Notes under the pieces: model-generated
Database searches by the model: none
What the model saw: the letters and a program-made list of their open reading frames with translations, nothing else
Told to the model about the DNA's origin: nothing
Shown: positions 33,081 through 45,816 of the stretch, in pieces
Numbering within the stretch: the stretch's first letter is position 1
How the letters are laid out: each line of letters begins with the position of its first letter
Position numbers and translations under genes: made by a program
Assembly: GCA_947561585.1 (NCBI GenBank)
Contig: CANNZV010001831.1
Location: 62,001 to 126,000 of the forward strand
Direction: 5' to 3'
DNA: 64,000 nucleotides
DNA from: Caprella mutica
Lineage: Eukaryota > Arthropoda > Malacostraca > Amphipoda > Caprellidae

Positions 33081-34087
33081 ATGAGAATTTATCGGCAATT
33101 TATCGGTATTTCGTCTACGTTTTATTCTCTCTGCCATAAACGCTCTTAAATCATCGAAGACACTCTCTTAAATTTTATCTGGGTAATATATCAGTTGTTA
33201 AAACTTTTTTCCAAAATGACACGGATCTCAAATTAATATTCAATCATTCGTTCATTTATCTCCTTGAAATTTATATTGTTTATTTAATATTTTATTACTT
33301 TACCTTATGCAATAATAAATATTAATCATAAAAAACATTTGAGCAGCAACTAGAAAGTTTGTTTAAAAATCTAATAATAAACAGAAACTTCCCTAACAAT
33401 ATTTAATCAAAGCCTAACTTTGTTAAAAAAATGTATTTTTTGCTCCTATTTCAATCGGTCTTACTCGTAATATTTTCTCTAATTTGTTCATGTTACATAA
33501 GTTTCAGTTGTATTTCTTTTTTGTTCAGCAAGTTTTTGACTCCACTTCAGTATCAAAATATTTATAGTTGAAGTAGATACATAACAGGTTCTTGTTATGA
33601 AACTATTATAGTTATGAAACATTAGAACAGGCTGTTTCATAATAAAATGTTTATCAAGAAAAATATGTTAAAATAATAGTTTTATGATGTAAAGTGATTG
33701 GTTATAAATTTGAATTTGGAGAACATAAATATTATATATAAAAGCATATACAAAAGGTTTACATATAGAAATATAACTTTAAATTCCTATAATATCCTGT
33801 AATAGAGAAAATTTTATTTAAAAAAATGCAAAAACCATACAATAATGTAAATTCAGATTGGGATTTAACATAAATAATAAAAAAAACATAAAGAAAAGAC
33901 TTTAGGGATAGTATTATAACTTTGATTTTCCATTATAACCAGCAATGGAAAAACAAAATAAAAGAAGCGCAAAACTCTAATGGTCGGATGGAAGAGCGCT
34001 ATCTATCCCAGCAATGATTATTATTGATAATAGGGAACAATGCAATCAAATCGACCTGAATGTTCATTGGAAAACGCCTTTCAACAG
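33081..34087. other. Intergenic, nothing recognised
   Basis: AT-rich with no supportable exon. Confidence 0.45.
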
Positions 34088-34180
34088 AGAGAAGGCGTTT
34101 GTATCAAAGGAGAGAACATCGACACTTCATTTGACAGTCAGTGAACAAACAACTCAATTAAATCTAACTGAGATATCTGA
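34088..34180 (+). repeat. About 95-bp dispersed repeat, copy 2 (partner 19988-20083)
   Basis: Nearly identical to 19988-20083. Here it sits in a 61-codon ORF (34014-34199) that ends LTEISEQVTGS. The shared open frame in two distant copies could mean a fragment of a coding repeat, but no family is recognised. Confidence 0.75.
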
Positions 34181-34262
34181 GCAAGTCACAGGGAGCTAAT
34201 TTGAAACTAACGTGTATTGTAATAACGATATAACGAAAGAGCCTGAATGAACCATAATGCAT

Positions 34263-34452
34263 TAGAACTCTATATTGAAGTCCTCTATAGTTAATGTAGG
34301 GTCCTGAATAAATAATTATCCTCTATAGTAAAATTTTTACAGAACTGATGGCCATTTATGACAGACTAAAGGAAGTTTGTTACTATACGGGTTAGTTCTC
34401 TTACTCAGGACTCTTCATTCACTATAGAGGAGTACACTATAGAGGAAATCTA
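34263..34452. mobile_element. CTCTATAGTGAA-family MITE, copy 2
   Basis: Inverted arms around CCATTTATGACAGACTAAAG match the copy at 26565-26771: AGGGTCCTGAATAAATAATT against the complement of TTACTCAGGACTCTTCATTC, and CACTATAGAGGAGT. The right end carries an extra ACACTATAGAGGAAATCTA. Confidence 0.75.
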
Positions 34453-35056
34453 TTGTTCATCACGTTTCTTCAAGCAGCTATTTTGATAATTATAAGCAGT
34501 GGACATAGGTATCTCCATTATATCAGCATTTACCACTAAATGATGAAGATAAATGAGATAATTCACACAAAATATCATGTGTAAATAGTGTTTAAAAAAT
34601 AATATAGATTCAACTAAAATATATAACTGTAACCTATTTATTCTATTTCACTCAAGTTATCTTTAAGTTAACATTTCTTACTAATGATATACTGATGCGT
34701 ATTATAGGAGTGTTAATTATTTAGATTTAAGTCACTAAATTTAAATGAAGTAAAAATTAACCCAATATAAGAATCATAGGAACATGTATCAATAACTAGA
34801 ATAATTAATAGTTTTTGAACTTTCATAGATCCTATGAACTTCATCGAACATTATTACTTTTTGAAAGAAAGTGCACGCAAATGAATCTTGTCGAACATTT
34901 ATTTTATTAAAACAAAGGTTGAGTTTTTGCCCTACTTATTTTAAATGAAGTTAATTTTATGTTGGAACTGATCCAAGAATAACATTAAAGTTTAATTGGT
35001 ATGTCAAGAAAACTTTGGGGAATATAATTACAATTTCATGTTGGGATAATTCACAA
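34453..35056. other. Intergenic, nothing recognised
   Basis: AT-rich with no supportable gene. Confidence 0.45.
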
Positions 35057-35500
35057 CTCATTGTCTATCCCACTCATTATCTGTCTTGAGTGGGAAAGGC
35101 AGTTTTTTACCACTCAAGTCAATTCTTAGCCACTCAAGGCAGATTTTCCACACTCATTTTGGCTCTTCTCCACTCAAGTCATTCTTTCCCCACTCAAGAC
35201 AGGTCTTCCCCATTCAAATGAGTTCTTCCCCACTGAAGTGAGTTCTTCCCCACTCATGACAATTCTTCCCCACTCATGACAGTTCTTCCCCACTCAATTC
35301 AGGTCTTCTCCACTCAAATCAGTTATTCCCCACTCAAGACAGTTCTTCCCCACTCAAGATAGTTCTTCTCCAATCAAAAGATTTCTTCCCCACTAAGTCA
35401 GTTCTTCTCCACTCAAATTAGATCTTCTCCACTCAAGGTAAGTTAGTTCTTGCTCAATCAAGTGAGTTCTTCCCCTCTCAAGTGAGTTCTCTCCCACTCC
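35057..35500 (+). repeat. 20-bp CCCCACTCAAGTCAGTTCTT minisatellite, about 21 copies
   Basis: Variable units of 19-21 bp built on TTCTTCCCCACTCAAG. Divergence is higher than in the other arrays. The reverse-strand ORF nearby is an artefact of this array. Confidence 0.92.
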
Positions 35501-35697
35501 GTACCTTCCTGTCAAGATTATCTGCTCTAAAATACTCTTCAGCGTCTCAAATCTCACGAAGTAGAACTTTATTAGTCTCGCCATTAATTAGCAGCCCTAA
35601 TTTCAAGTGTCATAAACCAAACTGTTTCTGCTTATACGAGCACCATTCAATGAAATAACACTAAAGAGCGGAATTTAAAGGATTAGGGGAAGAAAAT

Positions 35698-35822
35698 GAT
35701 TATACCTTTTTAACTATCTTATTAACTATACAGGATTATGGGAATAAGAAGATTATACCTTTTAACTATCTTATTAACTATACTGGATTATGGTAATAAG
35801 AAGATTATACTTATCAACTATA
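35698..35822 (+). repeat. 53-bp tandem duplication, about 2.4 copies
   Basis: GATTATACCTTTTTAACTAT to the next GATTATACC is about 53 bases. The unit ends with GGATTATGGGAATAAGAA. Confidence 0.85.
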
Positions 35823-36759
35823 TATACATTATTTGGTGAGGGAATCTTCATATGCTCTATTTAAAGTATTTTTTAATCTAATTTTATCCATTTAAAAGTA
35901 TGCTAACATATTGTTTCAATATCTTAATATTTTTAAATTAAATTAAAAACTTCTTCTAGTCTAGTTTTAATTGATCCTAACTAGTGAAATAAGCAAGGAG
36001 TCATTTATTTTCCTCAATTAATCATTATAATCATTGCAATTTAATTTAATATTTGATATAAAGCTTCTTTTTGATATTTTATGAATGTTGAAAAAAAAAA
36101 TCAACTTGAAAATTGTAAGAGAAATAATACTCTATAAGGTTTCATCGAATTTCAACTAAAATAGAAAAATATATTTGCCTTTCATTCATATTTAAAATCA
36201 CTTCATTGATAAAAACTAAATTTTTTTAAAATATTGAAGTTAATAATACTGATATATTCAATTTCATTCAATAAAAGTATATGTTTCCTTTTAAAATAAA
36301 ACTATTTTTTCCAAAGAAGGTATTTTGCATGAATTCTTCGGCAGCAATATATAGAGATATCATTTTAAAAGCATTTTTGTGCTATGACATAAAATGAAGT
36401 TTTTGCAAGTCATCGCCTTTGATAGCTGTAACTACAAAGGCAAAATATCGCAACAAAAAACCGCTGAAAAGTTTCAGGGGCAGATGTTATACTAATATCA
36501 ACGTAACCCCTGCATGCAATTCGCAAGTGAAAAACTGATCAATCTTCGAATAAAAAATGACTTTCATAAAAGAGTTTTATATATTATTGGAAAAAATGAT
36601 CGAATTTGTGAAATTATAATTTTGAATTACGTTTGATGTTAACAAAATTTTATTGACTGAAATTGAGAGTATTGAGGAGATCCACTCATCAAATTTGGTT
36701 AAATCTTTTTTTGTTGAAGAATAGTGTTGATCATGATTTAAAAAAAAAAAATCTTATCC
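35823..36759. other. Intergenic, nothing recognised
   Basis: Very AT-rich. The slightly higher-GC piece around 36400-36530 has no open frame or splice signals worth calling. Confidence 0.45.
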
Positions 36760-37632
36760 AAAGATATAACGGGAAGAAAAAGGAAATTATCCGTCCCTGC
36801 TTTTGTTAGAAATTTTACAAGGATTCTAAAACAGTCTTAGTTTTTTTCTAGCATATACACTAATCGATTTCTATTCTTCCGAAGTTTACGATATATTTTT
36901 ATGTATATAAAATCTTTCAATTTTTTCTAAATCGAAAAAGTCACATGAAAAAAATATGTTTATTTTTAAAGTTACATTTATTTTAATGTCAGAATAATCG
37001 GTCTACAAATGAAAATATTTTTCTGAAATATGAGTCTATCCCCATTTGTGAGTCAATGATATTTGCTGAATTTATTCATGCAATATGGAATGTAAATATT
37101 AAAACTATGCATTTATATCATTTATAAATTATAGAGGAACATGAAAATAGCATTCAAACTTTATATCCATAGCGATAAAATGGACATTTCACCTAAATAT
37201 TTTACGTTTCTCCTGTAAAATGTGAATTTTTATACTAAAAATTAATAAAAGTCGATGAGTTTTCTCGCTACAAGAAAACCAAAGGATTTCTAATAAAATT
37301 TGGGAGGTTTTTTTTTTAGTTTTTATAATCTTTGGGTTAGTTATCAAAAATAGCTTATCAAAAGAAAACGGGAAAGAAAACGGAATATATCGGTCACTAG
37401 TTTTATTAGAAATGTTACAATAATTCTAAAACTGTCTTTATTTATGGTCTAAATCCAGTATATATATCCTTATAGCTATAGGCTTCTATTCTTTTTAAAT
37501 TTAAATTCCTCGATATCGAAAAAGTTACATGAACAAAATGTGTTTTCTTTGCGAAGTTACATATACAGTACAAATTTTAAAACAATCAGTCACCAAATAA
37601 AAAGTTTTTTGAAATATGGGTCGATCCCCTCG
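36760..37632 (+). repeat. Diverged direct duplication (36760-37070 and 37360-37632)
   Basis: Both halves share, in order, ACGGGAAGAAAA, TTTTRTTAGAAATKTTACAA, ATTCTAAAACWGTCTT, TCGAAAAAGTYACATGAA and GAAATATGRGTC. Identity is about 70-75% by eye. The duplication abuts the element at 37633. Confidence 0.65.
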
Positions 37633-38495
37633 AGGGGACCGTCCCCAAAATTTTTAAATTTTTTTATTATTGAAGTTATGGTTCTGAAACTTTGTATGTA
37701 TATATAAAATTGAATTATCTATCGTTTTTGTTCCTGACATTTTTCGATTAGACCCATAGAAAACGAGTTATTCGAATTTCGAACCATTTTCAAAAACCTA
37801 GTCTTTTTTTTTTGGTTGAAGCTAGAGCATTGCGGTTTTTTGAATTCGATTCTCCATACTGATATCTACAACATGATCTTCGATTTTTGATTTTCGAAAG
37901 GGTTTTCTAAATTTCGACTTTTTCGTAAAAAGTAAACCAAAATTTTGAAAAACCAATTTTGTAGGGAAAAAATTTTCTACAACAAATTCGAAAATCAAAA
38001 ATCGAAGAACATCATATTGTAGATATAATTATGGAGTATCGAATGCAAAAAACCGCAATGCTCTAGCTTCAACCAAAAACCAGAAAATGAGGTTTGAATT
38101 GCAAGATTTGTAGAAGTCAGAATTAGTAGGAATTTTCTTTCCAAGTTTGATGATCTGACACGCAGCGTCCATCCACTTCGAAGGTTTATGGACTACTGAG
38201 ACATCTTTCTTCTTTGCATTCATTGGTGTGCGCGTGCTGCACTGGTATGTGAGATACCAGATATAGCGATATAATTAATTATTACGAATTATAATTGGCT
38301 GAGAGATGGTTTTTAGAGTACATATTGACTCCCTACCCCCCAGCCCACTTTTCCCTTTCTCCCTCTCCCCAGGGGGGTTAGAGTTATACGATACGTCTGG
38401 TATTTTGCACACACAATAAGAAGGTTATAAAGCAACTATTTACACAATAAAAAAATAAAGATAAAATGTTGAGATTTCTTCGGGGACGGTCCCCT
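37633..38495. mobile_element. 863-bp element with AGGGGACCGTCCCC terminal inverted repeats
   Basis: The 14-bp ends (37633-37646 and 38482-38495) are perfect inverted repeats. Inside, arms of about 85-90 bp (37815-37905 and 37990-38082) form a large imperfect hairpin containing GGTTGAAGCTAGAGCATTGC and its complement. A 64-codon minus-strand ORF (38029-38223) has no recognised domain. It looks like a non-autonomous DNA transposon, superfamily undetermined. Confidence 0.7.
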
Positions 38496-38570
38496 CAACC
38501 CTATATTATCTATGCATGTAATATTTTTAATAAGTATCCATATGAAATATATATGTATAACGTGTTGCAT

Positions 38571-38817
38571 TCCAAGCAACCATGACACATTGTGCCAACA
38601 TGGGCACTAGATGGTTAGGTGGGAGACTGAACAGTGAACAGTAGCCTAGAAATTACATGAGGATAATATAGTTTTTCCTTCTCATGGAATATTACCTTGG
38701 GAGAAGGTTGGTTCAATGTGGCCAATCCATTCCATTGAATTGTCAAATTGGCCCAACCTGATTACTATATAGCGTATCAACATTATATGGCTGTGTTTGT
38801 GTTGCTTGGGATATTCG
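38571..38817. mobile_element. Possible MITE with CCAAGCAAC ends
   Basis: ATTCCAAGCAACCATGACAC at the left and the inverse of GTGTTTGTGTTGCTTGGGAT at the right give a weak inverted repeat about 245 bp apart. This is tentative. Confidence 0.35.
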
Positions 38818-38931
38818 TGTAAACTCTATTTTAGGTGATACCTTAAAAGAAATACCTTAAATTCCCATAAAAAATGACTAGATAGATACCGTCATCTAAT
38901 GAAAGTGCCTAGATAGATTTTTTATATGACT

Positions 38932-39297
38932 ACCAAAAATTAGGAGGGTTTCCCCCCTTAATCTTCTACGGCCCCACCATAAGTTGGCAGTGGGCGGGCG
39001 ATTCGTTACGCCAGGAGTCACGCCCATTGCATGTAACGTAAACAAGCAACTGATTTAAATATTACTGCCATTCGAAAGCTCTTCATTTCTTCAAACTATC
39101 GACATTATAGAATTTAGAAAATGAATTCATTGCCTCGCTGTTCTCGGGAGAATTTATTGAGTTGATGGGCAGTAAGTTAAGGAGAAATATCCAGGTGTAA
39201 TGCTGAATAAATTGCGCACATCTTAATTGAACGAACTAATTTGCTAGATGGATGATCTGGCAATCTCACGAAGGGGGTTTTTGCTTCAGTAAAAAAA
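38932..39297 (+). mobile_element. 366-bp dispersed element, copy 1
   Basis: The whole segment is repeated in reverse orientation at 56028-56387 with very few differences. It begins ACCAAAAATTAGGAGGG next to the CTTCTACGGCCCCACCATAA motif and ends in GGTTTTTGCTTCAGTAAAAA. No ORF of note. The near identity implies recent transposition. Confidence 0.9.
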
Positions 39298-40679
39298 TGT
39301 ATTCAATGGAAAGGAAATATTCAATAGAAAAAGGAATAGTATCATTATTCGTATATTTGATTATATAATATTAATGTAAATCTTCATTATTTTTTGTAAT
39401 TTTATTAGATCGGAATGAACCTATTTTATGTATTTAGATACCTGATTTTAAATTAAAAAATAGTGTTAAAGAATACCGTTTGAATAAATAAATTGATTAA
39501 TTTTAAGCTATATATATGATATACCACTGCATATCGTACTTATAAATAATTACCTTAGTTTTATATTTCCTCAAATTTGTGAGCTCTTTAGGATGTAATA
39601 AATATATTTTTTTTTTGAAACTGGTATTGAATTTATAACATGATTCTATAAATTGGAATATGATTGGTATAAATGATTAATTTAAATTTGAATTACATTT
39701 CTTATAGTTATTATCCAACTTTATGAATAGATATAAAGCTCTAATATATCTTGAAAATGAAATGGATTTTTTAAAAGTTTATTTTAGTGAGATTATATTG
39801 GGCAATCCAATTATCAATCTTCTATGGCCCCACCAAAACTTTCCCTCTGGGTAGCACATGAAAAACTTGTATACAATATCAAAATTATTCATATCAGCAG
39901 AAAATGATTTTAGCTACAATTTAAAAAAGTATCTATTAAATTATTAATATGATTTAAAAAAAATCGAACAAAGATGTTAATGGAATAAATAATTTCGGCT
40001 CATAATTATTTCAATAGAAAATTATATAAAAATAATATAAAATAATATTTAACTATCTTCAAATAATTAATGTTTCATGAAATACAGTCCAATTACAAAA
40101 TTATTAAATAGTAAATTCTGTAATGGAGAAATCGTGTAATTTCTTATTATATTATTATTATTAAGAATTATTATATTGTGTAAATAGAAATGAATGGTTT
40201 TCATAACGATGTAAATAATGGGAGGAACGAATTGGCCAATTTTAAATCAAAAGAATCGTTATTTATTTAGGCTCCACTGAAATGAGATTTCCGTGTAATG
40301 ATGCGAAGAGTAAATAAACTAGGTTATATAAACACTTATATAATAAATGGATGATTCTGGAATTATAATTCAGAATCTAAAGATAAAATTTTGATGGGGC
40401 CATAGAAAATTAATATAAAAATGGGGCAACTTTGAAAATATATGCATGTAATATCAATGTGAAAATACATTTGATATTGCAACAAAATCCTATTGGCAGA
40501 AACAAATTTTTTCTAACACTTCCTGTGTTTGTCATCCTAAAAGTCCAACTAAAAGTATATTTAGAATAAATTATGCTTCTAAGTGATGTCAAAGATTTCC
40601 CTATACTTTTAAAAAAATGGTCTTCTAAAGAAAAAGAATAATAATATATCATTAAATTGATCTATTAATTTTAGCCGTG
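39298..40679. other. Intergenic with two half copies of the snap-back motif
   Basis: ATCTTCTATGGCCCCACCAA lies at 39817-39836 (minus orientation) and GATGGGGCCATAGAAAATTA at 40393-40412. Otherwise this is AT-rich sequence without a supportable gene. Confidence 0.5.
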
Positions 40680-41960
40680 GTTTCTAGAGCGTAGGTAGTT
40701 CACCAACTACCTACCTATATGATTAAAAAATGTTAACCAGCATGGAATCAATCCACTCTTACTAATCTTTAGTATACACATTTTTATATTAATTCATAAT
40801 TACATTTTTTTCTCGTTAGAATAGTTTCCTTTTAACTATACCAATACATGGTAAATTTGATCCTATTAATCCGCGCTATACTACTGTCAAGGTCTCAAGA
40901 TTTGTCGTCTGCTAAACTAACACTCAGTTTGAAATGAGATTTTGTGAGAGAGGCATTGGTTAGTAGGTAGGTACCCAGTCCAGTGGTTAGGTACCTAGCT
41001 AGTTATAGTTAGTTGGTTATTATCAAGCCAGTCACTTAGTCCTATTTAGTTATTTATTGCTAATGCAGTGGTTAGCTACCTACCTAGTTATTTATTTATT
41101 GCTAATTCAGTGGTTAGGTACCTAGTTTAAAACTTATTGGTAGTTCAGTAGTAAAGTACCTTATTAGTAAGTTATTGCTAGTGAAGTGGTTAATTACCTA
41201 CGTAGTTACTTATAGCTATTGCAGTTGTTAGGCACCTACTTAATTAAACCTACTAAGTTTAATTATTGCAGTGGTTACCTAGTTATTTTTTGTCAGTGCA
41301 TTGATTTCCTAGTTAATTTTTAGTGCACTAGTTAGTTACCTAGTTAATTAATTGTCAGTGCAGTTGCTACGTAATTCGGAAATTGGTCCGTTTCTGATTA
41401 TTCGTTATAGTTTTTTTATTCTAAAACTATATTTTATCACATTCATGTAATGAGAAACATTTATATACTAATACAGGATCATTTTTATAATACATAATTT
41501 AATGCTCTAACCTATTTATTATTTATTGGGACTAAAACCTACCTATGTGACATGAATTGGCATAATAGGTCCTAGTTAACTATAGTTCAGGTATATAGTA
41601 GCCGTTATAGGTAATAAATAGGTAGTTAGGTACCTAATTAAATGGTTAGAGCTACCTATATCGGCTGTTACCTATATAGAAACATGATTAGAATTAGTGT
41701 ATTTTACGAACAATTAATACATTTTCGTGCTGAATTGATTAGTTACGACATCTAAGTAAGTAATTGAAAATAATTTTTATATCATTATATCAGCACGGTT
41801 CATTTCATTATCTGTACGCAGGTAGGTACCTAGTATCTAGCTAGGTTCTAGGTACATAATTATTAAACTCTTCATCTAGTTTCTAGATGAAGAGTTTCGT
41901 AGTCGTCTGCCTTGAGTGTAGCTAACTAATTGTAATTGCTTGTAATTAGGTAGGTACTGT
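40680..41960 (+). repeat. Degenerate TTAGGTACCTAGTTAGTTA repeat region
   Basis: An irregular repeat of 36-50 bp with core GCAGTGGTTAGGTACCTAG, most regular at 40960-41370 and decaying on both sides. A perfect-armed hairpin (AAACTCTTCATCTA / TAGATGAAGAGTTT) lies at 41865-41897. Confidence 0.75.
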
Positions 41961-42044
41961 GAATGGAAAGTGATTATGTAAAGGATATGCAATTAAAGGG
42001 AAATATATATATATCTGTAATTGATATATAATTCAAAGTGGCTA

Positions 42045-43300
42045 AAGGGAAAGAATGTGTAATTTACAGTAAAGGATTTGTAATTTACAGTGAAGGATTG
42101 GTTATTTACAGTGAAGGATTTGTTATTTACAGTGAAAGATTTGTAATTTACAGTGAAAGATTTGTAATTTACGGTGAAGGATTTGTTATTTACAGTGAAA
42201 GTTTTGTAATTTACAGTGAAGGATTTGTAATTTACAGTGAAGGATTTGTAATTTACAGTGAAGGATTTGTAATTTACGGTGAAGGATTTGTTATTTACAG
42301 TGAAAGTTTTGTAATTTACAGTGAAGGATTTGTAATTTACAGTGAAGGATTTGTAATTTACAGTGAAAGATTTGTAATTTACAGTGAAGGATTTGTAATT
42401 TACAGTGAAGGATTTGTAATTTACAGTGAAGGATTTGTAATTTACAGTGAAGGATTTGTAATTTACAGTGAAGGATTTGTTATTTACAGTGAAAGTTTTG
42501 TAATTTACAGTGAAAGATTTGTAATTTACAGTGAATGATTTGTAATTTACAGTGAAGGATTTGTAATTTACAGTGAAGGATTTGTTATTTACAGTGAAAG
42601 TTTTGTAATTTACAGTGAAAGATTTGTAATTTACAGTGAAAGATTTGTAATTTACAGTGAAAGATTTGTAATTTACAGTGAAGGATTTGTAATTTACAGT
42701 GAAGGATTGGTTATTTACAGTGAAGGATTTGTAATTTATAGTGAAAGATTGGTAATTTACAGTGAAAGATTTGTAATTTACAGTGAAGGATTTGTAATTT
42801 ACAGTGAAGGATTTGTTATTTACAGTGAAAGTTTTGTAATTTACAGTGAAAGATTTGTAATTTACAGTGAATGATTTGTAATTTACAGTGAAGGATTTGT
42901 AATTTACAGTGAAGGATTTGTTATTTACAGTGAAAGTTTTGTAATTTACAGTGAAAGATTTGTAATTTACAGTGAAGGATTTGTAATTTACAGTGAAGGA
43001 TTTGTAATTTACAGTGAAGGATTTGTTATTTACAGTGAAGGATTTGTAATTTACAGTGAAGGATTTGTTATTTAAAGTGAAGGATTTGTAATTTATAGTG
43101 AAGGTTTTTTAATTTACATTGAAGGATTTAGTATTTACAGTGAAGGATTTGTTATTTACAGTGAAGGATTTGTTATTTACAGTGAAGGATTTGTAATTTA
43201 CAGTGAAGGATTTGTTATTTACAGTGAAGGATTTGTAATTTACAGTGAAGGATTTGTTATTTACAGTGAAGGATTTGTTATTTACAGTGAAGGATTTGTG
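42045..43300 (+). repeat. 21-bp GGATTTGTAATTTACAGTGAA array, about 60 copies
   Basis: The units are 21 bp, so one frame stays open as GFVIYSE repeats for 166 codons (42038-42538). A GAATGA variant then stops it. A sub-motif (TTATTTACAGTGAAAGTTTT) recurs every 5-11 units, showing multi-unit duplications. There is no start context, signal peptide or other gene feature. Confidence 0.97.
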
Positions 43301-44299
43301 CAGTTTAATGCTAGTGTCTATGATTTATAGTTATGAAGACTCCTATGTGTATTTTTGTTGTTTGGAAAAAACAAAAATTTGTTGTTCCTTGTACATGTCC
43401 ATCTCTAACCATCAACAAAAGATTAAAAGTGAAGTGAAATTTCCCTTCGAAGCATCAAGGCAGTTGTGAAAGAATCAGAATCCCCACGTAAGTACAATTA
43501 TTAAAAATAGTTTGTCTGAAGCATCCAAAAATGCTTGCATCATTTTATTGTATACTTTTTTATTAACATTATTTCAGTGTACATGAAGTGGATAATGAAG
43601 ATATAAAATTTTTACTTTTCAATGTTCTGCGTTATTACATATTATACCGATGCTTTATAATGGTTGAATGAATTTACTATTAACATTATGTGATTTAATA
43701 TACATAATCATTGAAACATCTTTATTGAACTATACATCGGTATAGTTCGAAAAAAGTCAATTTTAGAATTGGATTATTCTCAAATTATTTCCCATTTTTC
43801 TGCTAGATATAAAATTTGCCGTTGAAAATATTCAGATTGGATTAATTTAGAATATACTCATACCCTTTCAATTAACTCTGACAGTTTATGCAAATATTTA
43901 ATGAGTCTATTTGAGTAAATTGAAATAATTAATAATATTATGACAGAGAACTGTCCAGTCAGTTATAATATAGTATGGGATATATTAGTCTCATTGAAAT
44001 TCAAATTTTAAATCGCCGTTTTTGCAAAATTGTCAGGGTTCTCGAATACATATACCTATTCTGTTTATTTGACTGTATAGTGAATAAAATGATATAAAAC
44101 ACAACTATGTAACTTCTATATATAGTTGTATTATGAACATCACAATTTAGTCATTTAATTTCTTCAATAAGTATATATGCGTTGTAACGATATTTCATTT
44201 TGAGATAATTTATATTATATGATACCAATTACAATATATTTTATACTTTTATAATCATATATTTTTTCACTTGGCAGTAGGTAAGACTATAATTATATG
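43301..44299. other. Intergenic, nothing recognised
   Basis: AT-rich with no convincing exon. Confidence 0.45.
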
Positions 44300-44755
44300 C
44301 CAGCCCATTGTCACCTTTATGTTCAGTTATAAATTGGTGCTATAGTGTGTTATATTCTCTTGAAAAGATTACCACGGATGTTTGGAGTGTAAATAGTCCG
44401 TCAGAGGGAATTCCGTCTCCGCACCAACGCCTGTTTGTTCAGAGGGAAAAGGGACAGATTTGGAGTGGCAACACTGCGGTTATAATGTGGCAACACTTTA
44501 GCAATACTGCGGTTATAATGTGGCAACACTGCGGTAATACTGTGGAAATAATGTGGGACTATTTTGACAATATTTATGCAATACTGTTTCAATACTGTGG
44601 CAACACTGTGGGAATACTGTGGGAATACGGTAGCAACACTGTCAATACTGTGGCAATACTGTAGCAACACTGTCAATACTGTGGGAATTCTGTGGAAATA
44701 TAATGTGGCAACACTGTGGAAATACTGTGGCAATATTTATAGGTAATACTGTAGG
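44300..44755 (+). mobile_element. Head-plus-minisatellite element, copy 1
   Basis: A unique head (44300-44470) is identical by eye to the reverse complement of 53890-54060. It is followed by a tail of GGCAACACTGT/GGAATACTGT units (11-15 bp) to about 44755. The tail, not the head, differs in length and order between copies. ORFs through it (GNTVEIMW-type, HSVATVLPQ-type) are artefacts. Confidence 0.85.
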
Positions 44756-45316
44756 CTGTTGCAGGATGATTGTTTTTTAACCGCTGTAATTCGATATCAA
44801 ATTGACGAGAGTGGATTAACTGTTCACTGCACAGTGTCTCATATTGTATTATTTTATCGATTATTTTATTTTCAGGAACCGAAAATTCATTATTTTTCCA
44901 TAGAACTGCAGAATAAATTACGAGATCAAAACATAAATCAAAACTTTTCTAAATAATTTATCTTGATGTCGTGTTGATATTGAAGGTGAACTGATAAATT
45001 TTACTTCAAATTAGGATTTTCTATTCAATAGTTTTATTTTAAAAATGTAGTAAAAGCATCTCTTAGCATACAGCAATATAGAATCTTGTAAACAATTCCC
45101 CAATGATGAGATGAGTTCGGGAGGTCAAAGATATTAAATTGGATTATTATATTTCTAAATTACAACTAAACATTTATTTTTTACAATATTTGTTAATGTG
45201 AAGAGTGTGTATGTATACACTATGTGCCATTTCAGATCCCAATTATCCTTTGGGTCAACTGTGCAAATTGGCTAGATTGCGTATAACGGTCGTTTTTACG
45301 GCTACAAGCATATAGT
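44756..45316. other. Intergenic, nothing recognised
   Basis: A 65-codon ORF at 44759-44956 has no recognised domain. Confidence 0.4.
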
Positions 45317-45397
45317 GCAATGTGCTTGTATATTTGCTTGTATTTGCTTGTATTTGCTTGTATATTTGCTTGTGTTTGCTTGTATATTTGCTTGTCT
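45317..45397 (+). repeat. TTTGCTTGTA minisatellite
   Basis: Alternating 10-bp (TTTGCTTGTA) and 16-bp (adding TATATT) units. Confidence 0.9.
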
Positions 45398-45776
45398 AAA
45401 GCAACAGTGTACAAATGTGACAACATGGTAATAGCTGAATAGTTTAAACGATCCCTAATTTAGGTAATTCACAGTTCAGTCTGTTATAATTTCTTTAATG
45501 TGGGCTATGAAATATTCAAAGATTATCCAACAATTTAATATGTGTTGAAATTTAAAATACTGAAACTGAAAGTCTTCTTATTTAACTTAAATACTTGGTA
45601 CTTTAGATAAATTACAAAAAGAAATAAATTTTATAATATTGCTATGCTATATAATGAAATTAGATGACTACAAAAATAGCTGTTAATATTCTAACCATGT
45701 ACTAAGGTAATTTTAGAGAGCAACCAAAGTAGTTTGTGTTCGAATTGGAAATAGAATGTCCGAAAAAGACTCTCAG

Positions 45777-45816
45777 ACTTTTATCCGCCATCAACAGACT
45801 ATAAAGACGGTGCTGA
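45777..45816 (+). repeat. 40-bp dispersed repeat (partner 50589-50628, inverted)
   Basis: TTTTATCCGCCATCAACAGA to AAAGACGGTGCTG matches the reverse complement of the later segment with about four differences. Confidence 0.7.

Noticed and set aside
42038..42538. 166-codon ORF of GFVIYSE repeats
   Set aside because: Pure product of a 21-bp array. The array continues 760 bp past the stop with the same units, and no signal peptide, promoter or non-repeat domain is present.
44308..44746. ORFs through the GGCAACACTGT tail, and the mirrored ones at 53705-53991
   Set aside because: Several frames on both strands are open because of the short repeat unit. The same head sequence is a dispersed element.
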